Part shown: positions 1 through 8,172 of the stretch, in pieces
Numbering within the stretch: the stretch's first letter is position 1
Layout of the letters: every line of letters starts with the position of its first letter
From: CADEDH01 sp047974625
Lineage (GTDB): Bacteria > Actinomycetota > Acidimicrobiia > Acidimicrobiales > SZUA-35
DNA length: 64,000 nucleotides
Direction of reading: 5' to 3'
Assembly (NCBI GenBank): GCA_047974625.1
Contig: JBKECK010000044.1
Coordinates: 1 to 64,000 of the forward strand
The notes under the pieces: generated by a model
The model's database searches: none
The model's input: only the letters and a program-made list of their open reading frames with translations
What the model was told of the DNA's origin: nothing
Position numbers and translations under genes: made by a program

Positions 1-159
1 ACCCTGGTCCGCCTGGTCTTCGTGATCCTGGCTTTCGTCTCGGGTCTCGGCCTCGCCCTGTACGTGGTGGGATGGATCATCATGCCGGTCGGCAACCCGT
101 GGCCTCCGGCACCGAACCCGCCCGCCGCCGACGGCCCGACGCCGCCGACCGGGCCGTGA
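1..159 (+). CDS. PspC-domain membrane protein, C-terminal end (partial)
   Basis: Only the last 52 codons are present; the start lies before the window. The visible part is one hydrophobic segment (about residues 3-34) ending GWIIMPVG, followed by a Pro/Ala-rich tail. A hydrophobic helix closing with a W-hydrophobic-MP motif is typical of the C-terminal half of PspC domains, small membrane proteins tied to envelope stress responses. The family assignment rests on this short motif only, so the role is tentative. The next gene is convergent, about 40 nt away. Confidence 0.55.
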   Translation, partial: TLVRLVFVILAFVSGLGLALYVVGWIIMPVGNPWPPAPNPPAADGPTPPTGP

Positions 160-199
160 CGGGCGATCCGGCCCCGCCCGGGCCGCCGCCGGCCGGGAG

Positions 200-1548
200 T
201 CAGGCCGGGGCGGCCTGGGAGCCGGGGCGGCTGAGCACCGGGCGGGCCACCCGGAACGCGTCGGCCGAGGCCGCCGCCCAGTCGGCCGCCCAGGTGGCCG
301 GTGGCTCGTGGATCAGCTGACCGGGCTCCAGCCACTCGTGGATCTCGGCGTAGGACTGGTTGTTGTGGGCGCTCACGTTGCGGCGCAGCATGGGCGGGTC
401 GAGGTGGCGCGGGTGCTCCACGCCCATGGCGGCCATCATCGTCATGGCCTCCCTCACCGTCTCCTGCTGGTAGCTCCTGACCCGGTCGGCCTTGCTCGGC
501 CCGTCGAGGGCCCGGGCCCGGCGGGCGCTCTGGGTGGCCACCCCCACCGGGCAGTGGTTGGTGTTGCACCGCTGGGCCTGGATGCAGCCGACGGCCACCA
601 TCATGGCCCGGGCCGCGTTGAGGTAGTCGGCCCCTTGGATCATGCGCTTCGCCAGATCGGCGCTGGACGCCACCTTGCCACTGGCTCCCACCCGCACCCG
701 GTCCCGCAGGCCGACCCCGACCAGGGCGTTGTGCATCAGCATCAGGCCCTGGGTGAGGGGCATGCCCACATGGTCCTCGAACTCGAGCGGAGCGGCCCCG
801 GTCCCGCCCTCGGAGCCGTCCACGATGATGAAGTCGGGGGCGGTACCCACCTGGAGCATGGCTTTGACGATGGCCAACGCGTCGATCCGGGAGCTGACGC
901 GCAGCTTGAACCCGGCCGGTGCGACGGCGGGCTGACGCACGTCTCGCCCTGGGGCACCCCCGGATCTCGGCGATCTCCGCCGTAACCTTGGGCCCGGGCA
1001 GGACCCCGCCGACGCCGGGCTTGGCCCCCTGGCTGAGCTTGGGGGAGACGCACTTGACCCGGTCGTCCACCGCCTTGGCCGCGAACTGGTCCGGGTCGAA
1101 GTTGCCGTCCCTGGTGCGGGCCCCGAAATGGCCGGTACCGAGTTCCCTCACCGGTGTCGTGGGCGAAGCCCCCCATGGCGGCCCCCTTGTTGAGGGCCCG
1201 GATGGCGTTGGCCGACAGGGCCCCGAAACTCATGGCCGACACGTTCAGCATCGACATGGAGTAGGGGTGACGGCAGTCGGGCCCTCCCACCGCGATCCGG
1301 GCCGGGGTGTGCGGCTCCGGCACCGGGGCCACCGAATGGACCAGCCACTCGTAGCCGACCTCGTCGACGTCCAGCTCAGTTCCGAAGGCGTTCTCGTCCG
1401 AGATGCCCTTCGCTCGCTGGCGACCGCGGCGAGAGCCGCCCCCGTCGCACCCAACAGCTTCCTGCCCGTGCTCTACCCCATCTGCACTCCCAGCGGTTCG
1501 TGTCCACTCGGCGACCGGACCCGTACCGGCCCCGTTCACCGTAGCCAT
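200..1548 (-). pseudogene. Glutamate synthase-like FMN-binding protein, disrupted
   Basis: Pieces in three frames match the FMN-binding domain of glutamate synthase-like proteins in order. About 1548-1150 carries GGPDCRHPYSMSMLNVSAMS and ends at FAHDTGEG. About 1150-968 reads, one frame away, GTGHFGARTRDGNFDPDQFA and KLSQGAKPGVGGVLPGPKV. About 968-930 carries GVPQGETCVSPPSH. About 930-200 carries FIIVDGSEGGTGAAPLEFED, the QAQRCNTNHCPVGVAT cysteine region and the YAEIHEWLEPG end. By comparison with the family, roughly 16 residues are missing after GEG and about 22 after SPPSH; one G is also missing in a G run near 968. The usual N-terminal region of about 90 residues is absent, since the NADH dehydrogenase gene ends only 94 nt upstream. 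With four separate lesions this looks like a real decayed gene, although assembly error is not excluded. It would have bound FMN and possibly an Fe-S cluster. Confidence 0.78.
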
Positions 1549-1641
1549 CGCGGCCGCTGGCGCCCGTCCGTCACCTGGTCGACGGGGTCACCCGAGTCCG
1601 AGGGCCGGTCCGAACCGGGCTGGATGGGGGATAGAACGGAG

Positions 1642-3105
1642 TCAGGTCCGGTCGGGTCCGGGGGGCCGGGCCCGGAGCCGGTCGTAGTCGACCCGGGCGA
1701 ACACCTGCTGGTCGGTGACCGTCCGCTCCGACCGTCCCCGGCCGATGAAGCTGACCGCCCAGTGGAGGAGGGTCGTGACCCGGCTCTTGAAACCGATGAT
1801 GTAGACCAGATGCAGGGCCAGCCACGCCACCCAGGCCACAAAGCCCTTCAGCTCCAGCCGACCCATCTTGGCCACCGCACTGAACCGAGCGATCGTGGCC
1901 ATGCTGCCCTTGTCCCGGTAGACGAAGGGCTCGTCACCGGTCGTATCGACACTACCCGCCGTATCGATAGGACCTGCCGGGCCCCGGTCGAGCCGGTTCA
2001 CGATCCGGTCGGCCGCGTAGCGACCACCCTGGATGGCCAGCTGGGCCACTCCGGGGTAGCCCCGCAGGCTGATGAGATCACCGACCAGGAACACCTCCGG
2101 ATGCCCGGGAAGGGTGAGGTCGTCACGCACCTCGATCCGCCCAGCCCGGTCCTGGACGGCACCGGACTGGGCCGCCAGCTGGTCAGCGAGCCCCGACGCC
2201 TGCACCCCCGCCGCCCAGATCTTGGTGAGCGCCTCGATCCGCTGCCGGTGGCCGTCCTGGTCGACGACCTCGAGACCTTCGGCATCGACGGCCACGACCC
2301 GGGCGCCGAGGCAGACCTCCACTCCCAGGCGATCGAGCGCCCGCTCGGTCCACCTACCGAGCCGGGAGCCGAAGGCGGGGAGGACCGCGTCGGCGGCATC
2401 GAGTAGCACGACCCGGGCCGAGGCCGCGTCGATCCGACGGAAGTCGCGCCGGAGGGTCCGCCGGGACAGTTCGACGATCTGTCCCGCCAGTTCCACCCCG
2501 GTCGGTCCCGCACCGACCACCACGAAGGTCAGGGCCCGGTCGGTCTCCTCCCGAGTGGCCGCCACCTCGGCCACCTCGAAGGCGCCGAAGATCCGACCCC
2601 TGATCTCCAGTGCGTCGTCGATGGTCTTCAGCCCGGGGGCGTACTCTGCGAACTGGTCGTTGCCGAAGTACGACGACGTCGAGCCGGCGGCCACGATGAG
2701 GCTGTCGTAGCCGGTGACGAGCGGGGCCGGGGCGGTCTGGTCATCACCGGTACCGTCGCCCCCGATCCGGGGCAGGACGGACGTCACGGTGCGCGCCGCC
2801 AGGTCGATCGTGGTCACGTCACCCAGGATCGGACGTACGTTGGCCTGGCGGGACAGCACCTCCCGGGTGGAGGGGGCGATCTCCCCCTCCGACAGGATCC
2901 CGGTGGCCACCTGGTAGAGCAGCGGCTGGAACAGGTGGTGGGTGGTGCGGGAGATCAGGGTGATGTCGACGTCCGCGGCGGCCAACGCCTGAGCCGAGAA
3001 CAGTCCCCCGAACCCCGACCCGACAATGACGACCCGATGCCGACCGGTCGCCTTTGCCACGTCATCATCCAACGATCCCGCTACGTCATCCGACGATCCC
3101 GCCAT
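1642..3105 (-). CDS. ndh: Type II NADH:quinone oxidoreductase
   Basis: A 487-residue single-subunit flavoprotein that would pass electrons from NADH to membrane quinone without pumping protons. An N-terminal FAD-binding motif VVIVGSGFGGLFSAQAL (about residues 25-41) is followed by THHLFQPLLYQVATG, typical of NDH-2. A second Rossmann motif VVVGAGPTGVELAG (about 195-208) should bind NADH. The AWVAWLALHLVYIIGF segment near the C-terminus is the usual membrane-anchoring region. Length fits the family (400-500). An acidic 20-residue leader precedes the FAD fold, so the true start could be a little further in. The ATG lies 20 nt after the helD-like stop, so the two genes may be co-transcribed. Confidence 0.93.
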   Translation of the reverse strand: MAGSSDDVAGSLDDDVAKATGRHRVVIVGSGFGGLFSAQALAAADVDITLISRTTHHLFQPLLYQVATGILSEGEIAPSTREVLSRQANVRPILGDVTTIDLAARTVTSVLPRIGGDGTGDDQTAPAPLVTGYDSLIVAAGSTSSYFGNDQFAEYAPGLKTIDDALEIRGRIFGAFEVAEVAATREETDRALTFVVVGAGPTGVELAGQIVELSRRTLRRDFRRIDAASARVVLLDAADAVLPAFGSRLGRWTERALDRLGVEVCLGARVVAVDAEGLEVVDQDGHRQRIEALTKIWAAGVQASGLADQLAAQSGAVQDRAGRIEVRDDLTLPGHPEVFLVGDLISLRGYPGVAQLAIQGGRYAADRIVNRLDRGPAGPIDTAGSVDTTGDEPFVYRDKGSMATIARFSAVAKMGRLELKGFVAWVAWLALHLVYIIGFKSRVTTLLHWAVSFIGRGRSERTVTDQQVFARVDYDRLRARPPGPDRT

Positions 3106-3125
3106 CGACCCATCGTGGCAGAGGA

Positions 3126-5183
3126 TCAGGCGATGGCGGGGGGCAACGGCCGATGATGAATGACGCCCAGGTGCTGTACGGCCCGGGTCATGGCCACGTA
3201 TAGGTGCCGCAATCCGTGTTCGGCCTCCACGATCTCCCCGGGCTCCACCACGATCACCGCGTCGAACTCGAGTCCCTTCACCCCCGCCGGGTCGAGGAGG
3301 GCGACCGCCTCGCTCCCGGGGAGGCCCCTGCCCTCCACCCGCTCCGCCGGTACCCCGGCGGCCCGCAACGAGCCTTCTAACCGGTCCAGCATCCGAGCCG
3401 GAGCCACCACGGCCACACTGGCCATCCGGTCCCGGAGGGCGGCCGCCTCGGTGACCACGGCGTGGTCCAGGGCGGCGCCGGCGTCGGCGACCTCCAGAAC
3501 CAGGGGCGGATCACCCCCGGGCCGGACCGACGCGGCCGGGGTCACCCCCGGGGCGGCCTCGGGCAGGAGGGCGTTGGCCACATCCAGGATCGAAGCCGGT
3601 ACCCGGTAACCGACGGTCAGCTCCCGGCTCTCCACCGCCGGGGTCCCGGTCATGGCTCCGGTGAGAGCGGCCCTGGTGGACTCCCACGAGCCCGGCACCC
3701 CCGGAGCGGTGGCCTGGGCCAGATCTCCCAGCACCGTCATCGACCCGGTGCCGGCCCGCCGGGCCGCCATTCGCAGGGCCATGGGCGACAGGTCCTGGGC
3801 CTCGTCCACCACCACGTGCCCGTAGGTGGCGGGCACCCCTTCGATCCGGGCCGTGGCCTCGTCAACCAGGGGTATGTCGGCCGCCGTCCACGGCTCGGCC
3901 TTCACCCCGCCCGGCGCCTTGCGGCCCAGCCGGGCCAGGTCCCCAGCGTCCAACAGCCCGGCGGCCGCGGCCCGGAGCCGGGCCGGCGACCGGTACAGGT
4001 CACGCACCACGATGGCGGGGTTGAGCGTCGGCCACATCCTGGTCACGGCCGCGTCGAGGGCCTTATCGGCCCGGAAGGCGGCCGTGATCACCGGCTCGGC
4101 GGCCACGTCGACCCCCGGTCGGACCGAGTGCCGCCGCCACGCCTCCTGGACGATCAGGCGGCGGAACAGGCCACGGCCCTGGTTCACCGGCAGCGTTCCC
4201 CCCAGGACCCGCTTCTGGAGGTTCTCGAGATCCCCCGCTTCGAGATGGACCCGGGCCGATCCACCCCGAAGGGTAAGGCCGTCGGCCAGCGGCTTGATCC
4301 GGGCCGAGATGGCGGCCGTGATCACCTCCGCCATCTCGGCCCGGCCCTTGAGGGCCGTCACCTCGGGAGGATCCTCGGCCCGGACCGGTGTCCGGGCCGC
4401 CAGCAAACCCACCAGGGTCGACTGCGACACCGCCGTCTCACCCAGCGACGGCAGGACCTCGGCGATGTAGCGGAGGAACACCGGGTTCGGGCCGATTACC
4501 AGGACCCGTTGCTCCTCCAGGCGGGCCCGGTGCTCGAACAGCAGGAACGCTGCCCGGTGCAGGCCCACCGCGGTCTTTCCGGTGCCCGGGCCGCCCTGGA
4601 CGATGACCACCGCGTCAAGCGGTGCCCGGATGATCTCGTCCTGTTCGGCGGCGATGGTGGCGACGATGTCGTGCATCCGGTCCGACCTCGACCGTTCCAG
4701 CTCGGCCAGGAGAGGGTCGGGCAGGCCGCTCCCCCCGGTGGCCTCCGGATCGGTCAGATCCTCGTCGAGGAGATCGACCAGGCGGCCCTCCTCGGCGATG
4801 AACCGGCGACGAAGGGTCAGACCCAGCGGGTCGATGGCGGTAGCCCGGTAGAAGGCAGCCGACACCGGGGCCCGCCAGTCCACCACGACCGGGCGGGCGG
4901 CCCCATCCTCGACGTGACGCCGACCCACGTACCACTGGTTGCCGTCCTCGGCGTCGATGCGCCCGAAGCACAACGGTCCCGAGCCGACCTGGAGTGACTC
5001 GACCCGCCGGGCCAGGTGGAACCGGGCCACGCGGGCGTCCACGCTGTCGGCGTCGCGAACGGTCTGCTCCCCGACGGCCAGCATGGCGTCGGCCCGGTCC
5101 TGCATGGCGGCCAGGTGGTCGTAGGCTGCGTCGAGCCAGGCCTGCTCAGACGCCAGTTCGGTCTCACTGTTGGTACCGGCCAT
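3126..5183 (-). CDS. helD: HelD-like UvrD-family ATPase (RNA polymerase recycling factor)
   Basis: A 685-residue superfamily I helicase-like ATPase. The N-terminus has a charged helical region (about 1-65) followed by the RPVVVDWRAPVSAAFYRAT segment typical of HelD. Walker A is QGGPGTGKTAVG (about 196-206) and the Walker B-type motif is VVVDEAQDLSP. The C-terminal end has GVKGLEFDAVIVVEP and LYVAMTRAVQHLGV, the late UvrD motifs. HelD proteins remove nucleic acid from stalled RNA polymerase. I chose the ATG at 5183 because GGGAGGAA precedes it at ideal spacing; the reading frame continues upstream for 50 codons without family-like sequence. Repeat array A lies about 190 nt upstream. Confidence 0.88.
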   Translation of the reverse strand: MAGTNSETELASEQAWLDAAYDHLAAMQDRADAMLAVGEQTVRDADSVDARVARFHLARRVESLQVGSGPLCFGRIDAEDGNQWYVGRRHVEDGAARPVVVDWRAPVSAAFYRATAIDPLGLTLRRRFIAEEGRLVDLLDEDLTDPEATGGSGLPDPLLAELERSRSDRMHDIVATIAAEQDEIIRAPLDAVVIVQGGPGTGKTAVGLHRAAFLLFEHRARLEEQRVLVIGPNPVFLRYIAEVLPSLGETAVSQSTLVGLLAARTPVRAEDPPEVTALKGRAEMAEVITAAISARIKPLADGLTLRGGSARVHLEAGDLENLQKRVLGGTLPVNQGRGLFRRLIVQEAWRRHSVRPGVDVAAEPVITAAFRADKALDAAVTRMWPTLNPAIVVRDLYRSPARLRAAAAGLLDAGDLARLGRKAPGGVKAEPWTAADIPLVDEATARIEGVPATYGHVVVDEAQDLSPMALRMAARRAGTGSMTVLGDLAQATAPGVPGSWESTRAALTGAMTGTPAVESRELTVGYRVPASILDVANALLPEAAPGVTPAASVRPGGDPPLVLEVADAGAALDHAVVTEAAALRDRMASVAVVAPARMLDRLEGSLRAAGVPAERVEGRGLPGSEAVALLDPAGVKGLEFDAVIVVEPGEIVEAEHGLRHLYVAMTRAVQHLGVIHHRPLPPAIA

Positions 5184-5374
5184 GAGTTCCTCCCAGGGGA
5201 GATGGGTCCCCGACACGGCATCGAGGACGACTGGCGGATGGGCGCCCGGACCAGCGGCGGGACCGCGGGGATCAGGCCGCGGCCGGAGGATCAACGACCG
5301 TCGGAGCGGCGGCGCGACCCGCCCGGCTCCCAAATGGGCTCATCAACGGTAGCGCCCGCGAACCCCGGCCCCTA

Positions 5375-5512
5375 CCGCCTGCTCTTCGGCCGAGGCCTCA
5401 TCGGCACCGCCTGCTCTTCGGCCGAGGCCTCATCGGCACCGCCTGCTCTTCGGCCGAGGCCTCATCGGCACCGCCTGCTCTTCGGCCGAGGCCTCATCGG
5501 CACCGCCTGCTC
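5375..5512. repeat. Tandem repeat array A (four 32-nt units plus 10 nt)
   Basis: Four perfect 32-nt units start at 5375, 5407, 5439 and 5471; a 10-nt partial unit runs 5503-5512. Each unit holds a 24-nt core containing CTCTTCGGCCGAGGCCTCAT plus an 8-nt joint, GGCACCGC, identical in every copy. The core contains the dyad GGCC-GA-GGCC. The array abuts the stop codon of the phosphoesterase gene (TGA at 5511-5513) and lies upstream of helD. The same core recurs in opposite orientation at 31201-31296 and in diverged form at 54308-54415. A 32-nt period cannot keep a reading frame, so the array is not coding. Confidence 0.95.
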
Positions 5513-6341
5513 AGGCCTCGGGGCCGCGCTCGTCGAGGACGGCGAGCACGCCGTAGTGGTCGGACGGGACCATCCCGGCGTGGGCCTCGACGCCGACCAG
5601 GTCGACCGACTGCGGGTTGAGGGTCCGATCCGGGCGGGGCCACGACACCGCCACGTAATCGAGCCGCCGCCGGGGCCAGACGGCGTCCGGGGTGTGCGGG
5701 TTGCGACGCGTCCAGGTGTGACCGTCCCCGTCGCCCACCGCGGCCCAGACGTCGGTGAAGATGGTCCCGGAACGGTACGGGGGCGCCACACCGGTGAGGT
5801 GGCGGATCTCGTCGGAGTCGGGGGTGGCGTTCAGGTCCCCGCAGAGGATCATGGGAAGCTGCCGATCGACGGGGACCCGGGCGTTGAGGCTGCCGTGTTG
5901 TTTCACCGCCACGTCGACCACGAGACCCAGCTGCTGCCGGCGGAGGGCCGAGCGGTCGTACTGCCAGGCGAGATGGGTCGACACGACGAGGACCTCCCCG
6001 AGCGGGGTGGCCACCGTGGCCATCACCGCGCTGCGGTGACCGGGCCGGCCATCCGCCGACGGCAACCGGATGGTCCCCAGGTCGGTGAGCGGCCACCGGC
6101 TGGCGACGGCGTTGCCGAACCGGAACGGGACGCCCTCCGCCGTCCGGCTGCGGGCCACGTGCCGCAGGCCGGTCGCAGAGGTGATCCGGTCCATCTGATC
6201 GTCACCGTCGATCGCCCAGACCTCCTGGAAGCAGGCGACGTCCGGGGCACAGGACGCCAGCTCGGCCTCGATGGCGGGCTGGCGCTCCCGCCAGGGACCG
6301 AACCGCCACCACAGGTTCCAGGTCAAGACGTGCATCGTCAT
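5511..6341 (-). CDS. Endonuclease/exonuclease/phosphatase-family protein
   Basis: 276 residues with the family's metal-site motifs in order: LTWNLWWRFG at the N-terminus (Asn), ACFQEVWAI (catalytic Glu), STHLAWQYD, ILCGDLNATPDSDEI (Asp/Asn), RRRLDYVAVS and PSDHYGVLAV (the terminal Asp-His pair). These fit a Mg-dependent phosphodiesterase or phosphatase of the DNase I / exonuclease III / sphingomyelinase fold. No signal peptide or DNA-binding extension is visible, so the substrate cannot be named. The ATG at 6341 has GGGAGAG upstream; a second ATG two codons later is possible. It is divergent from the WhiB gene. Confidence 0.82.
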   Translation of the reverse strand: MTMHVLTWNLWWRFGPWRERQPAIEAELASCAPDVACFQEVWAIDGDDQMDRITSATGLRHVARSRTAEGVPFRFGNAVASRWPLTDLGTIRLPSADGRPGHRSAVMATVATPLGEVLVVSTHLAWQYDRSALRRQQLGLVVDVAVKQHGSLNARVPVDRQLPMILCGDLNATPDSDEIRHLTGVAPPYRSGTIFTDVWAAVGDGDGHTWTRRNPHTPDAVWPRRRLDYVAVSWPRPDRTLNPQSVDLVGVEAHAGMVPSDHYGVLAVLDERGPEA

Positions 6342-6455
6342 CGCCGATCTCTCCCGAATCGCCGATCAGAATTCCCCCCGGAACCCGGAACGGATCGACC
6401 AGCTGGCCGGTTGGGCATGGTACCTCCAGCGGGATCGACCTCGTTTCAACCATCT

Positions 6456-6484
6456 TTGACCGATCGCTCAGCTTTCCCTACACT
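6456..6484 (+). promoter_or_regulatory. Sigma-A-type promoter of the WhiB gene
   Basis: TTGACC (6456-6461) and TACACT (6479-6484) are separated by exactly 17 nt, close to the housekeeping consensus. The WhiB start lies about 120 nt downstream, implying a leader of over 110 nt, typical of whiB genes. The site sits in an AT-richer part of a 264-bp divergent gap (6342-6605). I see no clear operator. Confidence 0.7.
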
Positions 6485-6605
6485 GACCGAAACGATCTGC
6501 CGCCCAACGTCCGTGCGGCCGCTTCTGGTCAATCCCCCTACCGATCCCCCACCGCACCCGGGACGGTCTCAGACCAGTCCCGCATCCGACCCCATCGGAG
6601 GTCGC

Positions 6606-6944
6606 ATGGACACCGAATTCACCCGCCACCCCGAAACCGACGACAGTTGGACCGAGCAGGCCCTGTGCAAAGGGCTCACGCACGTGTTCTTTGGCCCGGC
6701 GGCCGAACGCCCGGAACGCCGGGTGGAGCGGGAGGCCATCGCCGCCAGCTACTGCCTGTCGTGTCCCGTGATGGTCCCCTGCCGCGAAACCGCCCGCCTC
6801 AACCGGGAACACGGGTTCTGGGGCAGTGAGAACGACGAGGAACGGGCCGCCGCCGGCTTCGCTCCCCGCTCCCCCAGCCGTCGGGCCGTGATCCAGGCCC
6901 GTGACCGGGCCCGGGCCGCCGGACGCGAACCCGTCGACGCCTGA
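6606..6944 (+). CDS. WhiB-family Fe-S transcriptional regulator
   Basis: 112 residues. The four cysteines that bind the [4Fe-4S] cluster are at about 21, 50, 53 and 59 (C-x28-C-x2-C-x5-C), within ALCKG and SYCLSCPVMVPC. They are followed by the turn GFWGSENDEER and a basic C-terminus (SRRAVIQARDRARAAG) for DNA contact. Wbl proteins act with the sigma-A subunit of RNA polymerase to control development or stress genes in actinobacteria. I chose the ATG at 6606, after GGAGGTCGC, over longer readings. A consensus promoter lies upstream. I cannot assign a specific Wbl subfamily. Confidence 0.92.
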   Translation: MDTEFTRHPETDDSWTEQALCKGLTHVFFGPAAERPERRVEREAIAASYCLSCPVMVPCRETARLNREHGFWGSENDEERAAAGFAPRSPSRRAVIQARDRARAAGREPVDA

Positions 6945-7015
6945 CCCCAACGGCCGGTACCGTCAGCGGTCCCGGCCCCGTTCCGTTCCCACTCCCTCAC
7001 CGGCCCGACCGCCCC

Positions 7016-8149
7016 TTGACCGACCCCACCCCCGACAATCCCGCCCGCCCGGACCCTCCGGCCGCTCGGTCGTCCGCCAAATCGGCGGCGGCCACCGACC
7101 GGGGGAACGGGCGGGCCGTTCTGGTCCTAGCCTTCGGTGGGCCCGAAGGCCCCGAGGACGTCCTCCCGTTCCTCCGTAACGTCACCACCGGTCGCGGCGT
7201 TCCCGACGAGCGACTGGCCGAGGTGGCCGAGCAGTACCAGTTGTTCGGCGGCCGCTCCCCCCTCAACGACCAGATGCGGGCCCTCGTCGCCGCTCTCGGC
7301 CCCGCCCTCCACGAACGGGGGATCCCCCTCCCGGTGTACTGGGGCAACCGCAACTGGCGCCCCCACCTGGCCGACACGGTGGCCGCCATGGCCGCCGACG
7401 GGATCACCGAGGCAGCCGTGTTCGCCACGTCCGCCTACGGCTCGTACTCGGGATGCCGCCAGTACCGCGACGACCTGGCCGCGGCCCGGGACGCGGTCGG
7501 GCCCGGCGCCCCCGCCCTCCACAAGCTGCGCCTGTTCTACAACCATCCGGGGTTCGTGGATCCCATGGCCGACGCCCTCCGGGTCGGTTTCGGTGCGGAA
7601 CCCGGCACCCGCGGCCCGGTGACCCTGGAGCGCGGCACCCGGTTGGTGGCCAGCGCCCACTCGATCCCCACCGCGATGGCAACCGGATGCGACTACCCCC
7701 GGCAGCTGGCCGAGACCACCCGCCTGGTGGTGGAACGGGCCGAACTGGTGGACGCCGACGGTCGAGCGGCCCCGGCCGACCTGGTGTTCCAGAGTCGCAG
7801 CGGTCCGCCCGCGGTGCCCTGGCTCGAACCCGACATCAACGACCACCTCCGGGTGCTGGCCGACCAGGGCGTGGACCGGGTGGTGAACCTGCCGGTCGGG
7901 TTCATCAGCGACCATATGGAGGTCGTGTTCGACCTCGACACCCAGGCCGCCCGGAACGCGGCCGGTCTCGGGCTCAAGTGGAGCCGGGTGCCGACGGTGG
8001 GCACCGATCCCAGGTTCGTGGCCATGATCGCCGACCTGGTGGCCGAACGGTTCCTCGACGCTCCCCGCCTGGCGGTGGGCCGTGACGGCCCCTGGCCCGA
8101 CGAGTGCCCGGCCGACCACTGCCCGGCCCCGGTTCGCCGCCCCCGCTGA
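7016..8149 (+). CDS. hemH: Ferrochelatase (actinobacterial coproporphyrin type)
   Basis: 377 residues. It would insert Fe(II) into coproporphyrin III in the actinobacterial heme pathway (family knowledge), making the heme used by the ccm system further along. RAVLVLAFGGPEGPEDVLPF is the N-terminal ferrochelatase motif. The metal-binding His is in SAHSIPTAMA and the Glu in FISDHMEVVFDLD. YSGCRQYRDDL holds a Cys where [2Fe-2S] actinobacterial enzymes have a ligand, and two further Cys occur in the tail (DECPADHC). Those would make three candidates rather than the usual four, so cluster binding is uncertain. The first 35 residues are Pro/Ala-rich and the TTG start at 7016 is weakly supported; a start just before RAVLVLAF is possible. 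Confidence 0.9.
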   Translation: MTDPTPDNPARPDPPAARSSAKSAAATDRGNGRAVLVLAFGGPEGPEDVLPFLRNVTTGRGVPDERLAEVAEQYQLFGGRSPLNDQMRALVAALGPALHERGIPLPVYWGNRNWRPHLADTVAAMAADGITEAAVFATSAYGSYSGCRQYRDDLAAARDAVGPGAPALHKLRLFYNHPGFVDPMADALRVGFGAEPGTRGPVTLERGTRLVASAHSIPTAMATGCDYPRQLAETTRLVVERAELVDADGRAAPADLVFQSRSGPPAVPWLEPDINDHLRVLADQGVDRVVNLPVGFISDHMEVVFDLDTQAARNAAGLGLKWSRVPTVGTDPRFVAMIADLVAERFLDAPRLAVGRDGPWPDECPADHCPAPVRRPR

Positions 8150-8172
8150 CGGGCCGGCCGACGGCCAGGCGG

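Noticed and set aside
919..2406. Long plus-strand open frame
   Set aside because: It lies antisense to the glutamate-synthase remnant and ndh, is Pro/Arg/Gly-rich and has no family sequence; a high-GC shadow.
5375..5512. CRISPR array
   Set aside because: The 8-nt joints are identical in all units, so there are no unique spacers, and no cas genes are nearby.
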